Below, in pieces: positions 45,301-53,611 of a stretch of DNA of 64,000 bases. Made by a program: the position numbers and the translations under genes. Within the stretch, counting starts at the first letter, position 1. Each line of letters opens with the position of its first letter. This DNA comes from Chitinophagaceae bacterium (GTDB taxonomy: Bacteria > Bacteroidota > Bacteroidia > Chitinophagales > Chitinophagaceae): assembly GCA_019638615.1 (NCBI GenBank), contig JAHBTL010000003.1, positions 186,001 to 250,000 of the forward strand. The letters are read 5' to 3'. The notes under the pieces are model-generated. The model searched no databases and was not told the DNA's origin. It saw nothing but the letters and a program-made list of their open reading frames with translations.

Positions 45301-45394
45301 GATTGCTGATTTGAGATCCACCCCGGCGGACAGGTTTCAAATTTGAAATGTCGCAGACACAACATAATCTCAAATCTCAAATTTCAAATTTCCA
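45301..45394. repeat. Short mosaic repeats between ACP and ketosynthase genes
   Basis: The gap consists of GATTTGAGAT and the complementary sense CTCAAATCTCAAATTTCAAATTT, the same word family seen at 42.96 and 44.38 kb. The run ends four bases before the ketosynthase start codon. Confidence 0.7.
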
Positions 45395-46597
45395 ATGTTG
45401 ATCAAACCGGTTTTCATTGCGGGCGCAGGAGTCATTTCTGCCATTGGTAACAATGTGCAGCAACACCTGCATGCATTGGAAAGCGGAACTGCCGGCATGG
45501 GCAATATGACTTATCTCGGATCGGCGCATAAGCATCGTTTGCCTGTGGCTGAAGTAAAAATGAGCAATGAGGAGCTGGCAGGGCTTACAGGACTTCCCGC
45601 GCATATCAGCAGGACGGCTTTATTGTCATCTGTTGCAGCAAAGGAAGCTTTGTTGCAGAGTGGTATGGATGATATACAGCCATGGCGTACCGGCTTTATT
45701 TCTGCCAATACGGTAGGCGGTATGGACAAAACGGAAAATTTTTTTGTTGATTTTTTGAAAGATAACCGTAAAGGCAGGCTCAGGAATGTTGTGCATCATG
45801 AGTGTGGTGCCGCTACGGAAATAACAGCCAATCATCTTGGGATTAAAAACTATGTATCAACGATTAGCACCGCGTGCTCTTCTTCCGCCAATGCCATTTT
45901 TTTTGGGGCAAGACTGATCAGGCAGGATATACTGGACGTTGTTGTAGCCGGAGGCGCCGACGCGTTGACGAAATTTACATTGAATGGTTTTAATACTTTA
46001 ATGATACTTGATCAGCAATATTGCCAGCCTTTTGATGAAAACAGGAGAGGACTGAACCTGGGAGAAGGCGCCGGTTATATTGTGATGGTCTCCGAAAAAG
46101 TAGCATCCTCGCTAAAGAAGGCGCCGGTATGTACGCTCAGCGGGTATTGCAATGCCAACGATGCCTATCATCAAACAGCCTCTTCGCCCGATGGCACCGG
46201 TTCTTTTTTGGCCATGAAAGGAGCCATGAAAAAAAGCGGGTTACAGCCCGGGGATATAGATTATATCAACCTGCACGGAACAGGCACGCAAAACAACGAT
46301 ATAGCCGAAGGAACCGCTATTAAGCTGCTGTTTAAAGACCGCTTCCCTAAAATGAGCTCTACCAAATCATTCACAGGACATACGCTCGGCGCCAGCGGTG
46401 GAATAGAAGCGGTATTTTCCGTATTATCCATTCAGCATGGAATGGTGTACCCCAACCTTCGTTTTGAAACGCAAATGAAGGAGCTGCCTTTTGCACCCGA
46501 AACGGTCTTTAGCAAAGGACAGCCGATCAGGCATGTATTGTCTAACTCGTTTGGTTTTGGCGGCAATTGCTCTTCACTCATATTTTCAAAGATGTAA
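45395..46597 (+). CDS. Beta-ketoacyl synthase, FabF-like
   Basis: A complete 400-residue condensing enzyme: Cys161 in STACSSSANA, His294 in NLHGTGTQNND and His329 in FTGHTLGASGG. It has the GLNLGEGAGY loop and a normal C-terminus (NSFGFGGNCSSLIF). It would extend the polyene chain with malonyl-ACP. Its stop overlaps the next start as TAATG, and that next gene encodes a degenerate ketosynthase, so a KS/chain-length-factor heterodimer like ApeO/ApeC is likely. Confidence 0.92.
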   Translation: MLIKPVFIAGAGVISAIGNNVQQHLHALESGTAGMGNMTYLGSAHKHRLPVAEVKMSNEELAGLTGLPAHISRTALLSSVAAKEALLQSGMDDIQPWRTGFISANTVGGMDKTENFFVDFLKDNRKGRLRNVVHHECGAATEITANHLGIKNYVSTISTACSSSANAIFFGARLIRQDILDVVVAGGADALTKFTLNGFNTLMILDQQYCQPFDENRRGLNLGEGAGYIVMVSEKVASSLKKAPVCTLSGYCNANDAYHQTASSPDGTGSFLAMKGAMKKSGLQPGDIDYINLHGTGTQNNDIAEGTAIKLLFKDRFPKMSSTKSFTGHTLGASGGIEAVFSVLSIQHGMVYPNLRFETQMKELPFAPETVFSKGQPIRHVLSNSFGFGGNCSSLIFSKM

Positions 46598-47634
46598 TGT
46601 ATATACAGGCGGCAGCAGGCATATCACCCCAACGGTCATTCGAAGCTATATTGACGCAACCGCAAAATTACAACGGTAACAGGCTGAGTTGCCAGGAACC
46701 CGATTATGCACAACTGATTGATCCACGCATGATCCGCCGGATGAGCCGGATCATTAAAATGGGGGTGGCTGCTGCAAAAGAATGTTTGCGGGAAGCTGGC
46801 TGGGAAGTGCCCGATGCCATTATAACGGGTACGGCATACGGCTGTCTTGCCGATACGGAATTGTTCCTTGCTAAAATGATAGAGAACAAAGAGGAATTGC
46901 TCACCCCTACTGCCTTTATTCAATCCACACACAATACGGTGGGAGCGCAAATTGCCTTATTGCTCAAATGTCATAACTATAACAATACATTTGTGCACCG
47001 GGGCTTTTCGTTTGAAAGCGCTTTACTGGATGCAATTACGTTAATAAAGGAAGAAGAAATTTCCACGGCTCTTGTAGGTGGGGTAGATGAAATTACTCCT
47101 GTCAGTCATGCCATACTCAGCCGTTTTGGATTGTACCGGAAAGAGCATACCGACAGCGCTGCTTTGCTGAATACTCCCGGAAAAGGTACTATGGCCGGAG
47201 AAGGAGCCTTGTTCTTCGCGTTATCCGCCAGCCCTTCCGGCAATGATTGTGCAAAGCTGGACGATATATATACTTTTTACAAACCTGCGGATAGGGGAGC
47301 TGTTAAAGAGCAGATCCTTTCTTTTTTACAGCGGAACCGGTTGGCCGTTAAGGATATTGATCTTGTAATTACCGGTGAGAACGGCGATGTTGCGGGCGAT
47401 GCTGTGTATACCGCATTGAAAACCGGTGTTTGGGGTAATGCACCGGCTATATCCTTTAAGCAATTATGTGGCGAATATCCTACTGCCACCGGTTTTGCAT
47501 TGTGGCTGGCAGTGCATATTTTGCATACCGGGAAAGTTCCGGGGCTGTCTCCCGCAACCAAACCGCGCCGGGTACTGATCTACAATCATTACCAGCATAT
47601 TCATCATTCAATATACCTGTTAACGGCATGCTGA
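46597..47634 (+). CDS. Ketosynthase-like chain-length-factor-type protein
   Basis: The 345-residue protein has thiolase-fold elements (MGVAAAKECLREAGWEVPDAIITGTAYGCLADTELF; TAFIQSTHNTVGAQIALLLKC) but no nucleophile: NTFVHRGFSFESALLDA stands where TACSS is expected, and the catalytic histidine motifs read ENGDVAGD and FKQLCGEYPTATGF. It is translationally coupled to the FabF-like gene (TAATG), as chain-length factors usually are. It therefore probably shapes the active dimer rather than condensing. Confidence 0.8.
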   Translation: MYIQAAAGISPQRSFEAILTQPQNYNGNRLSCQEPDYAQLIDPRMIRRMSRIIKMGVAAAKECLREAGWEVPDAIITGTAYGCLADTELFLAKMIENKEELLTPTAFIQSTHNTVGAQIALLLKCHNYNNTFVHRGFSFESALLDAITLIKEEEISTALVGGVDEITPVSHAILSRFGLYRKEHTDSAALLNTPGKGTMAGEGALFFALSASPSGNDCAKLDDIYTFYKPADRGAVKEQILSFLQRNRLAVKDIDLVITGENGDVAGDAVYTALKTGVWGNAPAISFKQLCGEYPTATGFALWLAVHILHTGKVPGLSPATKPRRVLIYNHYQHIHHSIYLLTAC

Positions 47635-48401
47635 ATTTTAATACCATTACCGCCATCTTTATTGTATTGATAATTGCGCTGATCGGCATTCATGTTTTTT
47701 ACGGGTTTCCCTATTATGTATTTGTAATATTAGCCGTACTATATGCCATTGCATTGGCGTACGGCAGCTATAATGTTCGCTCCAACTTTTATGTAAAAAC
47801 GATTTCATCTGCCAAAACCAACCGCAAACAAATAGCCATTAGTTTTGATGATGGTCCTGCGCCTGCGTATACCCCGGAAATTTTAAAAGTATTAAAAGAG
47901 CACAACGTACAAGCCACATTTTTCTGTATCGGTAAGCGCATCCATGAAAATGAAATGTTATTAAAGCAGGTACACGAAGAAGGACATATTATAGGCAATC
48001 ACAGCTATTCCCACGACCTGTGGTTCGATCTTTTTTCTTCCCGGAAAATGACGGAAGACCTGCGGATGATGAGCGATGCCATGCAAAAAGTAATTGGTCT
48101 TAAGCCCAGGTTTTTTCGTCCGCCTTACGGCGTAACCAATCCCAACCTGAAAAAAGCGATTGAAAAAGAAAATTATATATCTATAGGATGGAATATCCGG
48201 TCTATGGATACGGTGATAAAAGACACCCGGAAGCTGTTTTCAAAAGTTACCGGATCGTTAAAACCAGGAGCTGTGGTTTTGTTTCACGATACCAGCAAAT
48301 CCACGCTGGACATACTTTCCGGCTTTATACAATATGCACACGAAAAAGGATATGAAATTGTGCGTTTAGACAAATTGCTTAATTTGGAGCCCTATGCGTA
48401 G
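47628..48401 (+). CDS. Membrane-anchored polysaccharide deacetylase family protein
   Basis: From ATG 47628 two hydrophobic segments fill residues 5-45 (ITAIFIVLIIALIGIHVFYGFPYYVFVILAVLYAIALAYG). The NodB domain then has ISFDDGPAPAYTPEIL, the histidines of GNHSYSHD and the downstream FFRPPYG. The start overlaps the previous stop by 7 bases. A NodB-type enzyme is unusual among pigment enzymes; it might deacylate a precursor or the finished lipid-linked pigment. Substrate unknown. Confidence 0.85.
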   Translation: MLNFNTITAIFIVLIIALIGIHVFYGFPYYVFVILAVLYAIALAYGSYNVRSNFYVKTISSAKTNRKQIAISFDDGPAPAYTPEILKVLKEHNVQATFFCIGKRIHENEMLLKQVHEEGHIIGNHSYSHDLWFDLFSSRKMTEDLRMMSDAMQKVIGLKPRFFRPPYGVTNPNLKKAIEKENYISIGWNIRSMDTVIKDTRKLFSKVTGSLKPGAVVLFHDTSKSTLDILSGFIQYAHEKGYEIVRLDKLLNLEPYA

Positions 48402-49026
48402 CGTGCTTCTTATTTGTATAATGATGATCGCATTTGCTGTAAAGGCGCAGTATGCAGGATACAAGCCTGTAAGTGAAACCAGTGATTTCAAAAGCCGGTT
48501 TGTGGCCGTTTCGCAAAAAACAAATACCATTAAAAGCGATTTTGTGCAGGAAAAGAACCTGTCACTGTTATCTGAAAAAATCGTCTCGAATGGAAAATTC
48601 TGGTTTAAGAAAGAGAACCTGGTACGCATGGAATATACACAGCCCTTCCAGTACCTGATGGTGATCAACGGAACGGATGTATACATTAAAGACAGCCAGA
48701 AGGAAAATAAGATATCTGCCAGATCCAATAAGCTCTTTCAGCAGATCAATAAAGTAATAGTGGATTGTGTAAATGGGAACGCCCTGGACAGCAGGGATTT
48801 TACCGCGAAAATATTTGAAGGTGCCAACGCTTTCCTGGCGGAGCTTACTCCTGTAAATAAGCAGATGAAATCGATGTTCAGGAACATTAATATTTACATT
48901 GATAAAAAGGAATTTGCCGTATCGAAAATTGAAATGCATGAACCTTCGGAAGACAATACGGTGATCACTTTCCGGAACCGCGAACTGAATACTCTCCTTG
49001 CCGATGCGTTATTTGCTATTCATTAG
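48394..49026 (+). CDS. LolA-like outer-membrane lipoprotein carrier
   Basis: After a signal peptide (MRSVLLICIMMIAFAVKAQ) the 210-residue protein has the LolA pattern: NTIKSDFVQEKNLSLLSEKIVSNGKFWFKKENLVRMEYTQPFQYLMVINGTDVYI. LolA homologues within aryl polyene loci (ApeL) are thought to carry the pigment lipid to the outer membrane. The start overlaps the deacetylase stop by 8 bases. Confidence 0.88.
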   Translation: MRSVLLICIMMIAFAVKAQYAGYKPVSETSDFKSRFVAVSQKTNTIKSDFVQEKNLSLLSEKIVSNGKFWFKKENLVRMEYTQPFQYLMVINGTDVYIKDSQKENKISARSNKLFQQINKVIVDCVNGNALDSRDFTAKIFEGANAFLAELTPVNKQMKSMFRNINIYIDKKEFAVSKIEMHEPSEDNTVITFRNRELNTLLADALFAIH

Positions 49027-49639
49027 TTGCTGCTGGCTGCTTGTATGTACTGCCTGCTCGTCGTCGTATAAAAAAATGCAGCGGGTCAACAGGATCGATG
49101 CAGGTTGTATATCATCTTTCAAACCCGTTTTTACAACAGCCCTGTATAATACACAGGTGAATGTTACGGGTAAACATCTCAGCGGTATCCTTATTATCAA
49201 AACAATGCCCGACAGCAGCACCAGGATGGTCTTTTCAAACGAAGCCGGATTTAAGTTTTTCGATTTTGGTTTTGATAAAGATGATTTTAAGGTTCACTAT
49301 ATTGTAAGCCAGATGGATAAAAAGCCGGTGATCAAAACATTGCGAAAAGATTTTGAGCTGGTGCTGATGAAACATGTCAATACCGCTTCGTACTATACAA
49401 TACAAGATGGAGGCGAATACTATTATGTGTTTCCCGATGGAAAAGATCATTACTATTATGTAACGGATAGTGCCTGTTCCCGTTTGATACGCATGGAACG
49501 GGGCAGCAAAAAAAAGAAAGTAATGGAAGCGGTGATGGAAAGGGGTAAGGATGGAATGGCCGATACCATTGGCATACGACATAATAATTTTAGTTTTGAT
49601 ATCGGTTTAAAAAGACTGGAACATGATCCTCAGAAATAA
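49004..49639 (+). CDS. Lipoprotein of the pigment cluster
   Basis: The 211-residue product has a lipobox (LLVCTACSSS). A beta-rich body follows, with GKHLSGILIIKTMPDSSTRMVFSNEAGFKFFDFGF and a tyrosine-rich strand GGEYYYVFPDGKDHYYYV. By position, next to LolA, it corresponds to the outer-membrane lipoprotein (ApeN/DUF3261-like) of aryl polyene loci, though the sequence alone would not decide this. ATG 49004 is taken as start, overlapping lolA by 23 bases. Confidence 0.72.
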   Translation: MRYLLFISCCWLLVCTACSSSYKKMQRVNRIDAGCISSFKPVFTTALYNTQVNVTGKHLSGILIIKTMPDSSTRMVFSNEAGFKFFDFGFDKDDFKVHYIVSQMDKKPVIKTLRKDFELVLMKHVNTASYYTIQDGGEYYYVFPDGKDHYYYVTDSACSRLIRMERGSKKKKVMEAVMERGKDGMADTIGIRHNNFSFDIGLKRLEHDPQK

Positions 49640-49997
49640 CTTTTATACTATAACAGCCCTGCAGCAGGGCGCAGGAAATATCAATGCCTCACTTGAATTG
49701 AATGTCCGGCACGTCATTTTTGAAGGTCATTTCCCGGGTCAGCCCGTAGTGCCTGGTGTGTGTATGGTACAGATCATCCAGGAGCTTCTTGAAACAGCCA
49801 CAGGATCTTCGTTGCAATTAAAGACCGCTGATCAAATCAAATTTCTTTCGATGGTAGACCCGCGGGAAACCACCGGCTTGTCGGCAGCAGTGTCGTATAT
49901 TACTGACGATGGAAGTATAAAAGCGACAGCAACGCTTAGCAAAGACCAAACGGTTTGTCTGAAGATGAAAGCGGTATTTGTGGTAGTGGGCTGTTAG
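49623..49997 (+). CDS. FabA/FabZ-like dehydratase, ApeI-like
   Basis: The 124-residue hotdog protein contains HVIFEGHFPGQPVVPGVCMVQIIQELL, the dehydratase motif with the catalytic histidine in GHFPGxPVxPG. It is the second dehydratase of the cluster, matching the paired ApeI/ApeP arrangement. It overlaps the lipoprotein gene by 17 bases and is the last gene of the unbroken run. Confidence 0.85.
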   Translation: MILRNNFYTITALQQGAGNINASLELNVRHVIFEGHFPGQPVVPGVCMVQIIQELLETATGSSLQLKTADQIKFLSMVDPRETTGLSAAVSYITDDGSIKATATLSKDQTVCLKMKAVFVVVGC

Positions 49998-50205
49998 CTG
50001 TCAGGTATCAGCTGTCAGCCTTGAGCTTTGGGTGGTGGGCTATTAGTATTTATTGTTGGAAACCATAACCTCAAACCATAAACTACAAACCCGAAACCTG
50101 GAACCTGTAACTTGTAACCACTATCAAATCTCAGATCAGGAATCAACAAATCAGAAATCTCACCTGAAACTTGCGACTTGTAACCTGCGACCTGCCCGCC
50201 CTATC
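49998..50205. repeat. Mosaic repeats closing the pigment cluster
   Basis: Words seen elsewhere recur here: GCTGTCAGGTATCAGCTGTCAG, then AACCATAACCTCAAACCATAAAC, then CCTGGAACCTGTAACTTGTAACC, then CAAATCTCAGATCAGG and GACTTGTAACCTGCGACCTG. The stretch separates the cluster from bshB1. Confidence 0.75.
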
Positions 50206-50252
50206 TTCTAATTGCTTAATTTTACCTCTTTTCGCAAACGAATAATAAGCCG

Positions 50253-50990
50253 ATGAAGCTGAACATACTTGCTATTGCAGTGCACCCGGACGATGTAGAA
50301 CTTGGGTGCGCCGGTACTTTGATGATGGAAAAGATGAATGGGAAAAAAATTGGTGTTATCGATCTCACCAGGGGCGAGCTGGGCACACGGGGGAGTATGG
50401 AAACAAGAGCAAAGGAAGCTGCTGATGCTGCAAAAATCATGCAACTGGACGTGCGCGAAAACATCGGTATGGCAGACGGCTTCTTTAAAAACGATGAAAC
50501 GCATCAGCGTTTGTTGATCAGGTATATCCGTACCTATCAACCCGAAATTGTGTTATCCAATGCGCTGGATGACCGGCATCCGGATCATGGACGTGCCGGG
50601 CACCTTATTAAAGATGCCTGTTTTTTAAGCGGGTTGCGGAAAATAGAAACCACAGACCATGCCGGGAACCTGCAACAGCACTGGCGGCCTAAATATATAT
50701 TTCATTATATACAGGACAGGTATTATGAACCTGATTTTGTTTACGATATTACCCCTGTTTTTGACCGTAAAATAGATTCCATCAAAGCGTATACATCCCA
50801 GTTCCATTCTGAACAATATAATTCCGATGAGCCTCAAACCTATATATCTACCCCGGAGTTTTTAAATTCTATTATAGGAAGGCAGGCTATGTTTGGCAAG
50901 ATGATCGGCGTGCCCTATGCCGAAGGTTTCAGAACCGAAAAAATGATTGGTATAAACAATTTTGAAGCCTTTATACAGAAAGATACTTAA
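50253..50990 (+). CDS. bshB1: Bacillithiol biosynthesis deacetylase
   Basis: The 245-residue PIG-L enzyme removes the acetyl group from GlcNAc-malate in bacillithiol synthesis. Zinc motifs are AVHPDDVELGCAGTL (His11, Asp13, Asp14) and DDRHPDHGRAGHL. The conserved LTRGELGTRGSMETRAKEA and MFGKMIGVPYAEGF segments identify the BshB1 subfamily rather than general LmbE proteins. It fits with the bacilliredoxin at 25.8 kb. Confidence 0.92.
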   Translation: MKLNILAIAVHPDDVELGCAGTLMMEKMNGKKIGVIDLTRGELGTRGSMETRAKEAADAAKIMQLDVRENIGMADGFFKNDETHQRLLIRYIRTYQPEIVLSNALDDRHPDHGRAGHLIKDACFLSGLRKIETTDHAGNLQQHWRPKYIFHYIQDRYYEPDFVYDITPVFDRKIDSIKAYTSQFHSEQYNSDEPQTYISTPEFLNSIIGRQAMFGKMIGVPYAEGFRTEKMIGINNFEAFIQKDT

Positions 50991-51033
50991 TGAACATGGA
51001 GTGTTACTTCTGCTTTTTGTGAGAGTAATTCCG

Positions 51034-51096
51034 TAAAAAGTATCCTTTTATCGTTAAAAAGTATCCAAATGCTACCCGGGTAAATGTATATTTTTG
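51034..51096 (+). promoter_or_regulatory. Direct repeats and -7 element before the AraC-type gene
   Basis: TAAAAAGTATCC occurs twice, at 51034-51045 and 51055-51066, exactly 21 bp (two helical turns) apart, the usual spacing for paired AraC-family half-sites. A -7 element TATTTTTG follows at 51089-51096, 22 bp before the ATG. The repeat nearest the promoter would overlap the -33 region, so the regulator may control its own gene. Confidence 0.7.
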
Positions 51097-51117
51097 TATA
51101 TTATTTTTCAGGAGAAA

Positions 51118-51981
51118 ATGGTTAAGAGAATATTTAATATACAGGAGTTTGTGGAGTATGCGAGGTTTTCGCCGGTTAAGAGTGAAAGCCTGCACATCGT
51201 TAATTTTGAGAATGAAAAAGATATTTTACGTAAATCCCAACAGATCAATATTGATTTCTACCTGCTGGCGATAAAGCCGCCGTTGGAAAAGGATCAGATC
51301 ATTGAACAAAAATTTGAAGACCAGGCAAATTCTTTTTTATATGTGGATTGTCCTCAGAATACAATGGCCTGGGATGTGAACGAACCCGAGTCGGGCTATG
51401 TGATTATGGTGGATGCCGGGCTGATACGGCACGTTGCCAAAGAGTATAACTTCGTTCATTATAACAATCACGAAGCGCTTTATCTCACCAAAGAGGAAGA
51501 GGTTTTATTGTGGGATCTGTTCAAAAAAGCCTGCAATGAATTTCAGAAACCGCATTATTCAAAAGAGGTTATCCTGTCTTATATCGCGTTGATATTGTCT
51601 TACACACAGATTTATTACGACCGGCAGTTTGACACCCGGAGCGCCGTATATCACCAGGTGGTGGAGGATTTTTACAATAATCTCAGCGATTATTACGGCA
51701 AAGCGGATGGCGTTTCAGGCATGCCGTCGGTAGCTTATTTTGCACAGAAGACCAATTTGTCTCCCAACTATTTTGGGGACCTGATCAAACACTTCACGGG
51801 AGGATCGCCTATTGAGCATATCCAGGATTTCGCATTGAAGTTAGCGAAGGATAAGCTGAAAAAAGCTTCTTTATCCGTTTCGGAAATATCGTATAGTTTA
51901 GGCTTTGATTACCCGAATTATTTTGCAAGATTTTTCAGGAAGAAAACAGGGATGTCGCCCAAGGTTTTTAAGAGTGTGTGA
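51118..51981 (+). CDS. AraC family transcriptional regulator
   Basis: The 287-residue protein (starting MVKRIFNIQEFVEYARFSPVKSE) has an N-terminal cupin-like sensing part. The AraC/XylS double helix-turn-helix occupies the last 100 residues: PSVAYFAQKTNLSPNYFGDLIKHFTGGSPIEHIQDFALKLAKDKLKKASLSVSEISYSLGFDYPNYFARFFRKKTGMSPKVFK. It belongs to the subgroup common in Bacteroidota that drives nearby small oxidoreductase genes. GGAG precedes the start by five bases. Confidence 0.92.
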   Translation: MVKRIFNIQEFVEYARFSPVKSESLHIVNFENEKDILRKSQQINIDFYLLAIKPPLEKDQIIEQKFEDQANSFLYVDCPQNTMAWDVNEPESGYVIMVDAGLIRHVAKEYNFVHYNNHEALYLTKEEEVLLWDLFKKACNEFQKPHYSKEVILSYIALILSYTQIYYDRQFDTRSAVYHQVVEDFYNNLSDYYGKADGVSGMPSVAYFAQKTNLSPNYFGDLIKHFTGGSPIEHIQDFALKLAKDKLKKASLSVSEISYSLGFDYPNYFARFFRKKTGMSPKVFKSV

Positions 51982-52011
51982 TGGAATAGTAATAAAAACA
52001 GTATTTATTCG

Positions 52012-52983
52012 CTAATGCGAAGCTGTTTGTTTTTTTATTTCCATCCTATAGCTAAACTTAGCTACCCTTTGATGCCAAAGCGTCAATACCTGTTCGGCTG
52101 AAATGTGGTCTTTTTCTGTACTGACCGTTAACCGGTCACGAAAAGAACGAACGAATTGAACCCAATAGCTCCCTTTCGAATCATTTAATAAAAAGTAAAA
52201 ACCCGCGTCACCAAATTTCTTCCCCGACGAATCTAATACCAGTTCGCCATTGGCCCCGACACCCGGAGACATTATCACAGTTGCATTTCCTTTTGGCAAA
52301 GGAAATACAGCTTTGATACAGGTTTTCCCTGATGGTAATTTACATATTCCGTAAATGCCTGAATAAATTACCTTGCCGGTTAAGCAGGAAGTTCTAAACC
52401 ATATTGTATATTTCACTTTATGAGACAAGGGGTCTGAAAGCCTGATGATTTCGCTCTTTACCGGCTCCTCATTTTTTATGTCTTTAGTTGGAATGTTTAA
52501 CTGGTTGATCCTGTTGCTGAATAGTTTGGTTACTAAAGATCCGAATAGTTTGAAAAAGGGATTCCATTTTACAGTAAAGCCTAAATTGTAATTAGCCGTA
52601 TTTTCATAGAATTTGATAACGTGTTGGGATAAATTGGAGCGCTCTGTCTCTGATAGGTTTAGGATATCCATTGAAGCAATCAGGCCTTGTGATGTTACGT
52701 CTCTTTCGATGATCAAATTTTCTTTTTCAGCTAATTGATGTATGAATCCTTCACCTATTCCATTCAGGTTTCCAAACGGTCCCATTAGCCAGGGAAAATC
52801 TTTCGGGTCAATTTTCCTTCCCCAAATGATCACCCATTGCTGCGTAAACCAATCCTGGAATTTTTGCATAGGATACGCTAAGCCCATTTCAATTATTCTT
52901 TTTGAGATCAGGTATGATATTGGTTCGTCCATTCCATTTACCAAATTCGGCAATTGGCTTAAATCGTAAGGTTGTAAACTCAA
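52012..52983 (-). CDS. Conserved protein of unknown function
   Basis: The 323-residue protein reads MSLQPYDLSQLPNLVNGMDEPISYLISKRIIEMGLAYPMQKFQDWFTQQWVIIWGRK. It has no signal peptide or membrane segment; the C-terminal 120 residues are beta-rich (TGKVIYSGIYGICKLPSGKTCIKAVFPLPKGNATVIMSPGVG). I recognise no domain. It overlaps the CrtA-like gene by 95 bases if started at 52983; a start at the MDEPIS methionine (about 52932) would reduce the overlap. The two are surely co-transcribed. Confidence 0.65.
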   Translation of the reverse strand: MSLQPYDLSQLPNLVNGMDEPISYLISKRIIEMGLAYPMQKFQDWFTQQWVIIWGRKIDPKDFPWLMGPFGNLNGIGEGFIHQLAEKENLIIERDVTSQGLIASMDILNLSETERSNLSQHVIKFYENTANYNLGFTVKWNPFFKLFGSLVTKLFSNRINQLNIPTKDIKNEEPVKSEIIRLSDPLSHKVKYTIWFRTSCLTGKVIYSGIYGICKLPSGKTCIKAVFPLPKGNATVIMSPGVGANGELVLDSSGKKFGDAGFYFLLNDSKGSYWVQFVRSFRDRLTVSTEKDHISAEQVLTLWHQRVAKFSYRMEIKKQTASH

Positions 52984-53611
52984 AATGAAAATCTTTTCGT
53001 TCTCTTTCTTTCATGGCGTTTATATGCCGCTCAGGTTCGGGAACAGCGCTGTGGCCATGAACCATATCTGTCATTTCTTTTTGAGATTTCCAGACGGAAA
53101 AGGTAGAAACAGTACGGGGAAGCCGGATAGAGGCTAGAGATAATGTTGTTCCCGGATGGTCGCGAACTAATTTTTCTACAGGTCTGCCCCAGCGAATGAA
53201 TCTTGGAATTTCAGGTAATTTCATCCGGGCAAGTGTTACCGCTACAACAGGAGCGTCAGGAGTATCCGATTCGGGGTTTTCACCAGGGATTTCAAATTCG
53301 CTTATCTTTCCCCATTGCCTCATAAATGTTAATCTTGTGTGCCACCCTTTGGCTACCATTTTACCAAAACTATTTCTGCCTAAAAAATCGTCAATAGCTG
53401 TTTCATTTTCCCATTGGGCAAATACCGCGACTTGCCTGATTAACATACGCGACGGAGAAAAAATAGCAGATCCCAATGTCATGCAGGTCATGCATTCTGC
53501 ATGCATCAACCCTGGAATATTTTTGGGCAACGGAGGGAATAGGATAGCTTTTAAAGCAGAAAAGTAGGTTGTTTTTACTAAATGATAAGTGAATACGCTC
53601 ATGCTCATCAA
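52889..53611 (-). CDS. Spheroidene monooxygenase (CrtA)-like protein
   Basis: The 240-residue protein shows the two-fold repeat of CrtA-like ferredoxin-fold monooxygenases: RQVAVFAQWENETAIDDFLGRNSFGKMVAKGWHTRLTFMRQWG and APVVAVTLARMKLPEIPRFIRWG...LSLASIRLPRTVSTFSVWKSQKEMTDMVHG. CrtA oxygenates carotenoids in phototrophs. In Bacteroidota the homologues are uncharacterised, and no carotenoid genes are near. It precedes an unknown gene it overlaps, and lies near an AraC regulator. Confidence 0.7.
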   Translation of the reverse strand: MMSMSVFTYHLVKTTYFSALKAILFPPLPKNIPGLMHAECMTCMTLGSAIFSPSRMLIRQVAVFAQWENETAIDDFLGRNSFGKMVAKGWHTRLTFMRQWGKISEFEIPGENPESDTPDAPVVAVTLARMKLPEIPRFIRWGRPVEKLVRDHPGTTLSLASIRLPRTVSTFSVWKSQKEMTDMVHGHSAVPEPERHINAMKERERKDFHFEFTTLRFKPIAEFGKWNGRTNIIPDLKKNN

